Below are positions 8,821 through 15,742 of a stretch of DNA of 44,300 nt, in pieces. Under the pieces are notes generated by a model, which saw only the letters and a list, made by a program, of their open reading frames with translations, had not been told where the DNA came from and searched no databases. This stretch comes from a virus. Where the stretch lies: IMG/VR virus record IMGVR_UViG_3300050138_000339, positions 1 through 44,300 of that record; one strand, 5' to 3'. How positions within the stretch are numbered: the first letter of the stretch is position 1; every line of letters begins with the position of its first letter. Made by a program: the position numbers and the translations under genes.

Positions 8821-9305
8821 TAAGCCAACTCCGTAACGCGAACAGTGCCGCTTGCCGAAAGACCAGTGATCGCCCCGGTGAAGCACACCACGGGCAACTC
8901 CAAAGTCTGGTTCGCAGCCAACTGGTACGTGTAATTGGACGACGACGCCGCGCCTGAAAACGAAATGTAGAGCGCAACGGTCCCGTCGTTGTAGAACACC
9001 GCGCCCTTACGCGCAGCATTGCTCGCCAAGAGAGTCGCACTCGAACCGCCCGGCACCACATTGGAAAGCGTCGCCGTCGAGGCGTTCTGCGTGACCGGCA
9101 ATGAGGAAGCAGGTGCAGACGCACCAAGAGCCACGGCAGAACCGCCGACCTGCGTCAAGTTGAAAGCGTTACTGGTCAGCGTTACGTCAATCGCTCCAAG
9201 GCCGTTGCCTTGGTCAACCAGCCCTAAAGCTAGTTGCTTGAAGTTTGCATCGTTTGAGACGCCGTAGATAACGCCGGGCAGCCCAAGGAACGGACTTTCA
9301 GCCAT
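8820..9305 (-). CDS. Decoration-like virion protein
   Basis: This 161-aa protein has a C-terminal domain (residues 92-155) with SNAARKGAVFYNDGT and YTYQLAANQTLELP. This pattern of a shared phage beta domain is usually found on small virion surface proteins and near the end of fibres. The first half is flexible and rich in Ala, Ser and Leu. The ATG at 9305 follows the upstream stop by three bases. It is probably displayed on the capsid or the neck. The fold assignment comes from pattern memory and is moderate. Confidence 0.5.
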   Translation of the reverse strand: MAESPFLGLPGVIYGVSNDANFKQLALGLVDQGNGLGAIDVTLTSNAFNLTQVGGSAVALGASAPASSLPVTQNASTATLSNVVPGGSSATLLASNAARKGAVFYNDGTVALYISFSGAASSSNYTYQLAANQTLELPVVCFTGAITGLSASGTVRVTELA

Positions 9306-9308
9306 CGG

Positions 9309-9473
9309 TTAGCCTTTCCGAGTGCGCTTGCCGCCGCTCCGCTTCGTGCTTTTCTTGACCCGCTTCTTTGAGAACTTCAAGTCGCGCTCGTTCTGCGCGT
9401 CCTCTTTGGCCTTCTCTTTCGCCGACAGTTTGGAATACGCACGAGGCTTGGGTCCATGGTAATACTTAGCCAT
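9309..9473 (-). CDS. Small Lys/Arg-rich protein, paralogue 2
   Basis: The 54-aa protein starts at ATG 9473, eight bases inside the upstream gene, and ends three bases before the next start. It has a Tyr/His N-terminus (MAKYYHGPKPRAYSKLS), a charged helix rich in Lys, Glu and Ala, and a strongly basic tail ending KRSGGKRTRKG. That tail is shared with the proteins at 7907-8080 and 14813-14914. The amphipathic helix plus basic tail suggests nucleic-acid binding in or near the capsid. Function is unknown. Confidence 0.55.
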   Translation of the reverse strand: MAKYYHGPKPRAYSKLSAKEKAKEDAQNERDLKFSKKRVKKSTKRSGGKRTRKG

Positions 9474-9759
9474 CGCATTCGTCGTCGTCTTTGACCCCGC
9501 GCTTGCGGTTCATGTTCGCCCACAAACCCTCGCCCGTCGTCTCCGACTGACGATCGTTCCACGGCACAAGCCGCCCGGTCATCGTGCGAACGCCGTTCTG
9601 CTCGCCGTGCGAATTGTTCCCGCGCGGATCGTTGAACGCGTGAATCTGCCGCGGGAACTCCGCCGTCGATGGGTCGGCAAAGAGCACCGAACCCGTGGGC
9701 CGCGTATCGGGCTCGGGCTCAACGAAGGTCGCAGGCATGAGCCGATTACGCCGCGCCAT
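9466..9759 (-). CDS. Hypothetical 97-aa virion-region protein
   Basis: I do not recognise it. It is polar and probably extended, with a basic start (MARRNRLMP), several Asp, Asn and Gly turns (HAFNDPRGNN) and an acidic end (VKDDDECDG). The ATG at 9759 lies two bases after the stop of the upstream gene, and its end overlaps the next small gene by eight bases. It belongs by position to the capsid group and may be a minor head component. Confidence 0.45.
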   Translation of the reverse strand: MARRNRLMPATFVEPEPDTRPTGSVLFADPSTAEFPRQIHAFNDPRGNNSHGEQNGVRTMTGRLVPWNDRQSETTGEGLWANMNRKRGVKDDDECDG

Positions 9760-9761
9760 GC

Positions 9762-10493
9762 TCAGATTTCGACCAAATCCAGGGACGTGAGGTACGCGCG
9801 ATCGACGGGCTCAAGCACCGCGCGCTGCGTGACCCGCACGAACTCCAGCACCCCGTACTTGTTGCCAAGGTCGCTTGTCTCGCCGTCGTCGGTGAACGAA
9901 CGCACCGGATTGTGACGCCGACTCCAGGCCAGCGCAAGGCGCGTCCGCTCCTCGCCGATGACCTGATTGTCGTGTTCCTTGACGGCGTTGCCGCTGCCGT
10001 CGCGAACGATGCCGCGCATACGGTCGTAGTTGCCAAGGTAAAGGTCCCAGGTCCCCTCGGGGACTTCGACGGCGATCGGCTTCGACTCGGCGGTTTCGGC
10101 CGGCGGCACGATGCGGTAGTCGCCGGGAATCCGCAACTTGAAGGCGATCGGATGAACGCCCGTCTTGTAACGGCTCATATCGCGGCCCTTTTCGACCTGC
10201 TTGACGAGCGTATCGACGTTGTAGACCTTGCTCAGTTCTTTGTCGGCGAGCAGCGCGTCCTCTGCGCCGCGCAGCGCCGACACGGGAATCGTCAGGCGCG
10301 TCCACGTTTGCGTTCGCGAATGGTTGATGACGTAGATGCGCGCAGGCGGAATCCGATAGTTCGAAGGCATCGAGAAGTTCTCACCGCGCTGCGATCCGAG
10401 CGGGTGCATCTTCAGGTCAACGAGCAGGTTGTTCACCGCCTCATGAGCCTGGGGGCTCTTGCGCTGATGAATGAGCGGAGTGTTCGTGTCCAA
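9762..10493 (-). CDS. Hypothetical 243-aa capsid-region protein
   Basis: The protein starts with TTG at 10493, chosen because AAGGAG lies five bases upstream. That ribosome site sits inside the inverted repeat CTCC-TTGA-GGAG (10499-10510), which could modulate translation. The product is soluble with mixed alpha and beta character and no recognised motif. It has a basic, Arg/Lys-rich middle (DMSRYKTGVHPIAFKLRIPGD at about residues 104-124) and an Asp-rich region near residue 200. It follows the decoration-like gene and precedes small virion genes, so a head-completion or minor capsid role is plausible but unproven. Confidence 0.5.
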   Translation of the reverse strand: MDTNTPLIHQRKSPQAHEAVNNLLVDLKMHPLGSQRGENFSMPSNYRIPPARIYVINHSRTQTWTRLTIPVSALRGAEDALLADKELSKVYNVDTLVKQVEKGRDMSRYKTGVHPIAFKLRIPGDYRIVPPAETAESKPIAVEVPEGTWDLYLGNYDRMRGIVRDGSGNAVKEHDNQVIGEERTRLALAWSRRHNPVRSFTDDGETSDLGNKYGVLEFVRVTQRAVLEPVDRAYLTSLDLVEI

Positions 10494-10541
10494 GTTTTCT
10501 CCTTGAGGAGTGGGCCAAGAAGCCGTCCTCAGTTCGAGCGG

Positions 10542-11150
10542 TTAGAACCCGCCGATATATACGGGCATGAGCGTCGGAGCCGAGATCGAGGCGGACATCG
10601 AGCCGAGCGCGGTCGCGAGCACGGCACCGCTGTTGGGCGAAGCGCCGGCGTACGTCAGGTTTCCGGCGTTGTCCCCGGCGAGCGCCATGCCCGCCGAGAT
10701 TGCCGTCGTATTCGTCGGCGACGTGGTAACGAGCGCGTTGACCGGACCCGAGATAACGACCTGGGCCTTCGTGCCCGTCGAGACGCCGCCGGAAGCCGAA
10801 GCCTCCGATGCTACGCCCGGCGTCGAAACGATGCCGAAGGTGCCGACACCGACGCACACGTTCGGGATCGTGTTCTGCGCCCAAGTCGCACCGCCGGGAA
10901 CGCCCGCACCAAGCCCGCCGAGCGCGGGCTGCAACGTGAGCAACTTGCCCGAAGCCGCAGGCGTGACCGTCGAACCCGAAGCCGTTACGTCAAAGACTTC
11001 TTGGATGACCTCCTCGATGCGAGGCCCCGAAATGAACGGGTTGGTCGAATTGCCGGTGACTTGAACGCCCGCACCGCCAGGCAAAAGCCCGGTCAGACGG
11101 GTCGGATTACCGCTGCCCGAGGTGATGTTGTAGAGTTGTCGGAGAGCCAT
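10542..11150 (-). CDS. Capsid decoration-like protein
   Basis: The 202-aa protein is rich in Gly, Ala, Ser and Thr. Its C-terminal part contains ISAGMALAGDNAGNLTYAG and GAVLATALGS, the pattern of small beta decoration domains of the DUF2190 type that attach to phage capsids. The ATG at 11150 comes three bases after the upstream stop. It lies two genes downstream of the major capsid gene, where decoration and head-stabilising proteins usually are. A role in capsid stabilisation is likely; other virion roles cannot be excluded. Confidence 0.5.
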   Translation of the reverse strand: MALRQLYNITSGSGNPTRLTGLLPGGAGVQVTGNSTNPFISGPRIEEVIQEVFDVTASGSTVTPAASGKLLTLQPALGGLGAGVPGGATWAQNTIPNVCVGVGTFGIVSTPGVASEASASGGVSTGTKAQVVISGPVNALVTTSPTNTTAISAGMALAGDNAGNLTYAGASPNSGAVLATALGSMSASISAPTLMPVYIGGF

Positions 11151-11153
11151 CGG

Positions 11154-11378
11154 CTACTTCCCCTCGAAAAGTTCGTTGTAGTCGTGGCGGATCGGGCCGA
11201 TGCCCATGCCGCCCGGTGTGTCGGTCGGACCTTCGAGCGTCTTGTCCTCGGTGTTGCCGTACTCCGAATCCACGCCCGCGTTGAACGGATTGCGGAAGTT
11301 CGCTTCTGGATAGTCCGGGCCGACCGCTTTGCCCGTGCGAACGGGATGGGTTCCGGGACGGCTTCGCTTCACTGACAT
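11154..11378 (-). CDS. Hypothetical 74-aa protein next to capsid gene
   Basis: This is a small hydrophilic protein with a basic start (MSVKRSRPGTHPVRTGK), an Asn/Gly/Asp-rich middle and an acidic aromatic end (RHDYNELFEGK). It is separated from the capsid gene by 28 bases that contain a copy of a capsid-gene repeat. No family is recognised. Position suggests a small head protein or capsid assembly factor. Confidence 0.45.
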   Translation of the reverse strand: MSVKRSRPGTHPVRTGKAVGPDYPEANFRNPFNAGVDSEYGNTEDKTLEGPTDTPGGMGIGPIRHDYNELFEGK

Positions 11379-11384
11379 GTTCTA

Positions 11385-11461
11385 ATACACTCCGTTCAGT
11401 CGCGGGTTAGAGGTTCGAGAGGTCATTGACGTTCGAGTACACGCCGTTCAGTCGCGGGTTG
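11385..11461. repeat. Direct repeat at the 3' end of the capsid gene
   Basis: The sequence CCGTTCAGTCGCGGGTT occurs at 11391-11407 and again at 11446-11462. The match extends a few bases further on the left with one mismatch (TACACTCCG versus TACACGCCG). The inner copy encodes NPRLNGVY inside the capsid protein. The outer copy, beyond the stop, still spells NPRLNGVY followed by a stop codon, but in another frame because the copies are 55 bases apart. This suggests that the capsid gene once ended at NPRLNGVY and that a short duplication or insertion gave it the present nine-residue extension. Confidence 0.7.
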
Positions 11462-12426
11462 TCCGACGCGCAGGCCAGGCCGACCACGTAGCGCGAGGTC
11501 TTTTCCAAGACGTTCGGCGTGTCGATCCAGGGGATGAAGTCGAAGCCCTTCTCTGCGGAGTAGCGATACTTCGTGTGGTTCGCGTTCACCCAGAACATGT
11601 TGTAGCCGACCGCCGTGCCGTTGGCGTACGTGTCGAAGTGATTGTCGCCGATCCACTGCGCGCCGAGCATGTGCGGGTTGGCGACGTAGGGATTCGCGCT
11701 GTCGCCGGGCGACACGCGGATCATCGAATCGAGCGTGAACATGTAGGACGCGACGACTTGCTGGTGGCCGAACATGTGCGTCGGCGAAGCATCGCCGACC
11801 ACGCAAGCCGCGTAGTTGCGGAGAATCTGGCCGCGCGAGGCGTCGTTGGTGGCCGTGCCGATGCCGGCCGTGGACAGCGCGATGACGTTGCCCTGCCATC
11901 CGGCAAACGAACCCGTGCCGAGCCGCGCGATGTTCGCGTACACGTCGTAGGTGTTGCCGTTGTCGCAGGCTTCGTAGATGCCCGTGAGCGGCTGACCGTG
12001 CTGGGTCGAACGGCCCTTGGTCTGCGAACAGGTGTCCGTGCCCAAAAGGTCCGTGAGCGAGCCGATCGCCGTTTCGATCTGCGTCGTCAGATTGTCCACG
12101 CGCATGTTCGGCCCGCGAACCAACTTGACGGTGATGTAGTCCAGGCTGACCGCACCCTGATACCAGGACCAGGGCATCGACGCAACGCTGCAGAGCGACT
12201 GCGGACCGCTGGAGAGGGTATCGTATTGGCCGAACGATTCGGCGGTGTTGTTCTTGTTGGTCAGGATGGGGAACGCGAGGAAGCGGCCTTCGTCGTGGCG
12301 CTCCGCGTTATCCCAAAAGACGCGAACGATGCGGTTGCCGATGAACACGGCATCCGAAACATACGGGCTGAAACTTTCGGCCAGGACGGTACTTAAATCG
12401 TCGAAGCCTCCCAAATTCGAAGGCAT
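11407..12426 (-). CDS. Major capsid protein
   Basis: The 339-aa protein has the features of a tailed-phage major capsid protein. An N-terminal segment (LAESFSPYVSDAVFIGNRIVRVF) is followed by FLAFPILTNKN, a RGPNMRVDNLTTQIETAIGSL stretch (about residues 103-123) typical of the spine region, and a GIYEACDNGNTYDVY segment. There are no membrane segments. The ATG at 12426 has GAGGA nine bases upstream. It follows the scaffold gene in transcription order (with an opposite-strand gene between), as expected for a head module. The C-terminus seems to have been extended by a short duplication. Confidence 0.72.
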   Translation of the reverse strand: MPSNLGGFDDLSTVLAESFSPYVSDAVFIGNRIVRVFWDNAERHDEGRFLAFPILTNKNNTAESFGQYDTLSSGPQSLCSVASMPWSWYQGAVSLDYITVKLVRGPNMRVDNLTTQIETAIGSLTDLLGTDTCSQTKGRSTQHGQPLTGIYEACDNGNTYDVYANIARLGTGSFAGWQGNVIALSTAGIGTATNDASRGQILRNYAACVVGDASPTHMFGHQQVVASYMFTLDSMIRVSPGDSANPYVANPHMLGAQWIGDNHFDTYANGTAVGYNMFWVNANHTKYRYSAEKGFDFIPWIDTPNVLEKTSRYVVGLACASDNPRLNGVYSNVNDLSNL

Positions 12427-12755
12427 ATGTGGTAGTCCTCAACATCTGGAAACGCTGCTGCGCCTCTACGGATGGAGTGCCGCGCGCCGTGGTGTGAGGT
12501 CCCTGTCGGGAGTGCTCTCGGCTCGGGGTCAATTCCGATTCTGGCTTTGGTTCGCGAGTGGTTGCTGCCGTAGCGGAGGTGGCTTTCGCGCTCTGCGGGC
12601 CGCTTAGTTCTTCTTGTACGCCCTGGTTTGGCTCGGCGTCAAGCCCCACTTGCTTGGGATGGGCGGTTCGGCTACAAAGAGAGTAACCCCAAAAATGATC
12701 CCGGGCCGCGACGCTCATCACGTCCGACCCGGTGGAAAGCGAAGTTACCGCCCTC
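12427..12755. other. Divergent intergenic region between capsid and winged-helix genes
   Basis: These 329 bases lie between two genes reading outward and are the natural place for promoters on both strands. I see a weak minus-strand promoter (separate entry) and the capsid ribosome site, but no convincing gene. A minus-strand frame here could end in LTPSQTRAYKKN, yet it has no acceptable start. A second TTGACC-CCGAGCC sequence near 12520-12535 resembles the TTGACG-CCGAGCC of the candidate promoter and may be a repeated control site. Confidence 0.4.
12613..12642 (-). promoter_or_regulatory. Candidate promoter for the capsid operon
   Basis: On the minus strand TTGACG (12642-12637) is followed after 18 bases by TACAAG (12618-12613), which resembles a sigma-70 promoter with a slightly long spacer. 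It would give a leader of about 180 bases before the capsid gene. It is a sequence match only, in GC-rich DNA where such matches are less common by chance. Confidence 0.25.
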
Positions 12756-13247
12756 ATGGCTATCATAGCCCGACCCATTCCTCCGCGTCAATCTGGACGC
12801 TATGCTCAAGTGGCCCAAGAGGCCCTGGCGATCCCCGAAGGCCCGTTTCGCGTGTTTGTCGTGCTCGCGCTTCACGCCGACCAGGCTGGTCGCTGCTGGC
12901 CGAGCCAAGAGACGATCGCTCGTCTCTCATTTTGCTCCATCGCCACGGTCCGCCGCAGGCTTGCATGGCTCGAAGCAAACGGATGGGCAAAGCAAATCAA
13001 ACGGCGACGACGGAGTACGGCAGTCTATGAAATCAAGACCGCTCACAGTTCTGCTCCATCAAGCCTCCAAGACCGCTCAACTGAGGCTTTAGACCGCTCA
13101 AAGCCATGCACAGTAAGATCGCTCACAGCTATGAGCGGCAGAACAAACCAAGAACAGACCATCTATAACAACGGTTCAAAAATCACCGACGAAGGCACGG
13201 AACGAGGGCTCCGTTCCCTCCGGGCCTTCGTGACGAAGCGTCTCTAG
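12756..13247 (+). CDS. Winged-helix protein, possible replication initiator
   Basis: The 163-aa product (ATG 12756; a GTG at 12732 would add eight residues) carries a helix-turn-helix of the HTH_36 type at residues 28-93, with CWPSQETIARLSFCSIATVRR and LEANGWAKQ. This domain occurs in plasmid and phage replication initiators, including lambda-O-like proteins. After residue 93 the sequence becomes low in complexity with repeated DRS, because the DNA there holds repeated 10-bp sites (separate entry). It is a lone plus-strand gene in a minus-strand head module and meets the scaffold gene with a four-base CTAG stop overlap. A transcription regulator is the main alternative. Confidence 0.55.
   Translation: MAIIARPIPPRQSGRYAQVAQEALAIPEGPFRVFVVLALHADQAGRCWPSQETIARLSFCSIATVRRRLAWLEANGWAKQIKRRRRSTAVYEIKTAHSSAPSSLQDRSTEALDRSKPCTVRSLTAMSGRTNQEQTIYNNGSKITDEGTERGLRSLRAFVTKRL
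13036..13190. repeat. Iteron-like sites plus AT-richer stretch, possible origin
   Basis: The 10-mer AGACCGCTCA starts at 13036, 13070 and 13091, with a one-base variant AGATCGCTCA at 13116 and an inverted core (TGAGCGG) at 13132-13138. The copies are 34, 21 and 25 bases apart. Just beyond, 13141-13190 has about 40 percent GC in a clearly GC-rich genome. Repeated initiator sites inside the initiator gene followed by an AT-rich unwinding region is the plan of the lambda origin inside gene O. The match to that plan is an inference; the repeats themselves are seen directly. Confidence 0.5.
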
Positions 13248-14638
13248 CCCGAAACGCCCGCCGTGACGAACGTCGCCGCCTCTTGGACGAACTGCCCCAA
13301 AGGCTTCAAACTGCCGTCCGCGTTGCGCGTGTTCGGCGGCCTCGGTGCCGGGGGCGGAGCCGTCTGCGTCGGAGCGCCTCCGCTCGCCGCCCGACCCGCC
13401 GCAAGCGCCTGCTGCCGCGCAAGCTCAACCTGCCGCTGATCGACCTGCTGCAGCGCCGCCGCTGCTGGGCTCGCCGTCGCGGCCAACCGCTCTTGCTCGA
13501 GCGCCTGCGCGCCCTGAGCGCCGAAGATGATCGCAGCCTTGAGCCCGTAGGAATCGACGTATCCCGCGCTTCTGGCGTACTCACACGCCTTCTGCCAATT
13601 CGGGTCGTTTGGACCCTTCCCGGGATCGTAGTAGCCCGGATACATGCGCGCAAGGTCGGCATGAGCCGCCTGCATCTGCGCCGCGACGTTCGCGTTCTGC
13701 TGCTGCTGCTGACGCGCGCTCTGCTCCTGTTGCGCTCGTTGCTGCTCGATCGTCGCAAACCGCTGGTCGTACCGCTGTTCGATTTGGTCGAAGCGACTGA
13801 GCACCGGAGCAAGGGCCGCATTGACGAGCGGGTCCTCAAAGAGCGGCTCGGTGGGCGCGCCGTTCTGCGGCGGCGCAAACTGCTGCTGCGGCGGAACCTG
13901 GCGCATCTGCGCTGCCTCTTGGACGGCGGCTTCCAGGAGCGGCAATCCGGCCTGCGCGCGCTGATAGCCACGCACGACGTAATCGCCGTAGGTCGGGTCG
14001 GCCAGGGCCATCTGGATGAGCGGCAAGATGTTCTTGAAGCGCCCATCGGCGATGAGCGGCTCGATGATGGGAGCGGCGTCCCCCCACTTCTGGCGCATCC
14101 GGTCGTAGTCGGCCCGGCGCGGAAAGCCGCGCTTGGCAATGTCCTTGAACTGCTTGGGGACGCGCACGGGCACCTTGAGGTCCAAGTCCGGGTCGTCTAC
14201 GTCGAACTGCTCGTATTCAGCGAAGGCGTCCACGATCTGCTGCGCTACGGCGTCGGCGGCTTGGGTGCCGGCCGCCTGCTGCGCGCTTTCGGTTGTCGCG
14301 GGAGCCGTGGCTGCATCCGCGGCGGCTTGCGCCGGGGTCTGCCCTGCGGCGGGCGTGGCCGTCGCCTGTGGGGTGCCTCCGGTCGTTTCGCTGTCGGCGG
14401 GCATCGCCACGCCGCCATCGGCAAACGCCGGGACCTTCGGAGGCGCAACGATTGGACGGCCCGTGTTCGGGTCGAGCGCCGTCGTCCCGCGCGAAAAGGC
14501 CGGGACCTCGGAGGCGGCAACCGCCGCCGCGGCGTCGGGCTGTATCCCGCGCTCGGTCACGATCTTCTCTTGGAGCGCCTTCGCGTGGTCGCGGATTGAC
14601 GGGAGGGGCTTGTCCTGCAGAGCGGCCTCATTTGCCAT
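13244..14638 (-). CDS. Scaffold-like protein
   Basis: The 464-aa protein is rich in Ala, Gln and Pro. It has a flexible N-terminal half, a charged segment (EYEQFDVDDPDLDLKVPVRV at about residues 141-160) and a long Gln/Arg/Ala helix around residues 295-335 (FDQIEQRYDQRF, IEQQRAQQEQSARQQQQQ) that probably forms a coiled coil. The C-terminus is Ala- and Pro-rich. This build, and the place between portal and capsid in the head gene order, fit a scaffolding protein that shapes the procapsid and then leaves. No protease motif was seen. The ATG at 14638 is clear. The gene ends inside the stop of the opposing winged-helix gene. Confidence 0.55.
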   Translation of the reverse strand: MANEAALQDKPLPSIRDHAKALQEKIVTERGIQPDAAAAVAASEVPAFSRGTTALDPNTGRPIVAPPKVPAFADGGVAMPADSETTGGTPQATATPAAGQTPAQAAADAATAPATTESAQQAAGTQAADAVAQQIVDAFAEYEQFDVDDPDLDLKVPVRVPKQFKDIAKRGFPRRADYDRMRQKWGDAAPIIEPLIADGRFKNILPLIQMALADPTYGDYVVRGYQRAQAGLPLLEAAVQEAAQMRQVPPQQQFAPPQNGAPTEPLFEDPLVNAALAPVLSRFDQIEQRYDQRFATIEQQRAQQEQSARQQQQQNANVAAQMQAAHADLARMYPGYYDPGKGPNDPNWQKACEYARSAGYVDSYGLKAAIIFGAQGAQALEQERLAATASPAAAALQQVDQRQVELARQQALAAGRAASGGAPTQTAPPPAPRPPNTRNADGSLKPLGQFVQEAATFVTAGVSG

Positions 14639-14671
14639 GAGCGGTTCCTACTTTTTGGGCGAATGGTGAAA

Positions 14672-14746
14672 TGGATGCGGGACCTGGATTTGAACCAGGG
14701 GCCTTCGGGTTATGAGCCCGACGATCTACCGCTGATCTACCCCGCA
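14672..14746 (-). tRNA. tRNA with anticodon CAU (Met or Ile2)
   Basis: Read on minus, the 75 bases fold into a full cloverleaf. The acceptor is TGCGGGG with TCCCGCA, the D stem GATC/GATC with a short loop, the anticodon stem TCGGG/CCCGA with loop CTCATAA, and the T stem CCTGG/CCAGG with loop TTCAAAT. CCA is encoded. The anticodon is CAT. The first pair is T-A, not the C-A mismatch of initiator tRNAs, so it is an elongator Met or an Ile tRNA needing lysidine. The discriminator base is T, where A is usual for these tRNAs. It lies between a terminator and the scaffold gene. Confidence 0.85.
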
Positions 14747-14795
14747 ACAAAAGCCGCCCCGGCACCCTGACACTGCTGGGCTGCCGGGAGCGGCT
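14747..14795 (-). terminator. Rho-independent terminator upstream of the tRNA
   Basis: On minus, the arms AGCCGC-T-CCCGGCA (14795-14782) and TGCCGGG-GCGGCT (14764-14752) form a 13-bp stem with one bulged T and a 17-base loop, followed directly by TTTGTT. It ends transcription after the small basic gene at 14813-14914 and before the tRNA. The tRNA and scaffold genes would then depend on read-through or on a promoter close to the tRNA. Confidence 0.7.
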
Positions 14796-14812
14796 ACGAT
14801 CGAGCGAAGGGG

Positions 14813-14914
14813 TTAGCCCTTCTTCGCGCGCTTGCCACTGCGCTTGTGGCCCTTTTTGTGTTTTGCGATGTGATGGGCCAAGCCCTTATGAGACTTTTTC
14901 TTGCCACGTTTCAA
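14813..14914 (-). CDS. Small Lys/Arg/His-rich protein, paralogue 3
   Basis: This 33-aa product is very basic (mostly Lys, Arg, His and Gly) and ends in HKRSGKRAKKG, close to the ends of the proteins at 9309-9473 and 7907-8080. The start is TTG at 14914, chosen because GGAGG lies ten bases upstream. It is followed by a strong terminator. The conserved tail across three small virion-region genes supports translation. Binding to DNA, RNA or an acidic head protein is likely from charge alone. Confidence 0.55.
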   Translation of the reverse strand: MKRGKKKSHKGLAHHIAKHKKGHKRSGKRAKKG

Positions 14915-14971
14915 GTTTATCTGCCCTCCTTTCGAACCAAACTTTTCGAGCGCGTTGCCGCGCTGGAAATC

Positions 14972-15457
14972 TTATTCATCGCCTGCCGTCATGCTCGCGC
15001 TCGACGGCTGCGAATCTGCGTCCCCGTTGGGTTGCCCGCCACCGCCGTCATCGGCGCTCGCGCTCGGGGTCGCGTCGGCCCCGCCGCTCGGCGCTCCCGC
15101 CGTGTACGCGGAGAGCAACTTGGTCTGCACGTTGAGAACGCTCTGGAGCGCAGCAACGACCTTCTCGGCCCGCTGCATGTCCGCCGAGCGAAGCGCCGTC
15201 CGAAGGCAGCGAATCGACATATCGACGCATTGCCAGCCCGGCGTGAGGTTCGTCGGCAGGTCCGAGAGCATCCCGACAAGAGGTGATGCGGGGCCTAAGC
15301 CCCCCATAGGGGGCGGTGCCGGCGGGGCCATTGGAGGCCCGGGTGGCGCTTGTCCAGGTTGCATCGGCGGCGGCGCGCCTTCGGGGACCATGCTTAACGG
15401 TGGTCGCGGGGGGGCTATGCCTCCCGGCCCCGGCATAGGCGGTGGCATCGCGGCCAT
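14972..15457 (-). CDS. Pro/Gly-rich protein with a helical core
   Basis: The 161-aa protein starts with about 60 residues of Pro, Met, Gly and Ala repeats, then has a short helical core (residues 62-117, with DMSIRCLRTALRSADMQRAEKVVAALQSVL) and a polar Gly/Ser/Asp tail. I know similar Pro-rich proteins near portal genes in other phages but cannot name a family. The ATG at 15457 is preceded by a modest AGGT site. Position between the lysis genes and the scaffold gene suggests a head or packaging accessory. Confidence 0.45.
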   Translation of the reverse strand: MAAMPPPMPGPGGIAPPRPPLSMVPEGAPPPMQPGQAPPGPPMAPPAPPPMGGLGPASPLVGMLSDLPTNLTPGWQCVDMSIRCLRTALRSADMQRAEKVVAALQSVLNVQTKLLSAYTAGAPSGGADATPSASADDGGGGQPNGDADSQPSSASMTAGDE

Positions 15458-15544
15458 TATGAGCGACCTGACGTGGTTCGGCCCAACATCTTCTTTCTTG
15501 TAACCCCTTCGGCGCTACGATGCAAGCGTGAGCGCCGCGCCGAC

Positions 15545-15736
15545 TTAGAGATCGATTCCGACCGCTTTCCCGTATCGGTGAATCAGCACGTACAACGCGA
15601 CGACCGCAACGAGCAGGTAGAGCAGGCGCAGAATCGGGTCCGGGACGCCGATCTTTGAGACGAGGTAGCCCAGAACCAGGCACACGGCATAGACCGCGAT
15701 GCACACGAAGAGCAGGAAAACCAGGAACGAAATCAT
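15545..15736 (-). CDS. Small membrane protein with two helices
   Basis: This 63-aa protein consists almost wholly of two membrane helices (about residues 3-25 and 33-52) joined by KIGVPDP, with a basic His-Arg-Tyr-Gly-Lys end. Size and hairpin topology fit a class II holin, but no charged N-terminal dual-start motif was seen. It lies near the lysis genes. Other small membrane proteins in the group could serve as the holin instead. Confidence 0.5.
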   Translation of the reverse strand: MISFLVFLLFVCIAVYAVCLVLGYLVSKIGVPDPILRLLYLLVAVVALYVLIHRYGKAVGIDL

Positions 15737-15742
15737 GGGCGA

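Noticed and set aside
9912-11375. Plus-strand frame of 487 codons across several capsid-region genes
   Set aside because: It lies antisense to four tightly packed minus genes, is very Arg-rich and has no recognisable motif.
12427-12700. Minus-strand peptide ending LTPSQTRAYKKN in front of the capsid gene
   Set aside because: The end looks protein-like but there is no usable start codon after the upstream in-frame stop.
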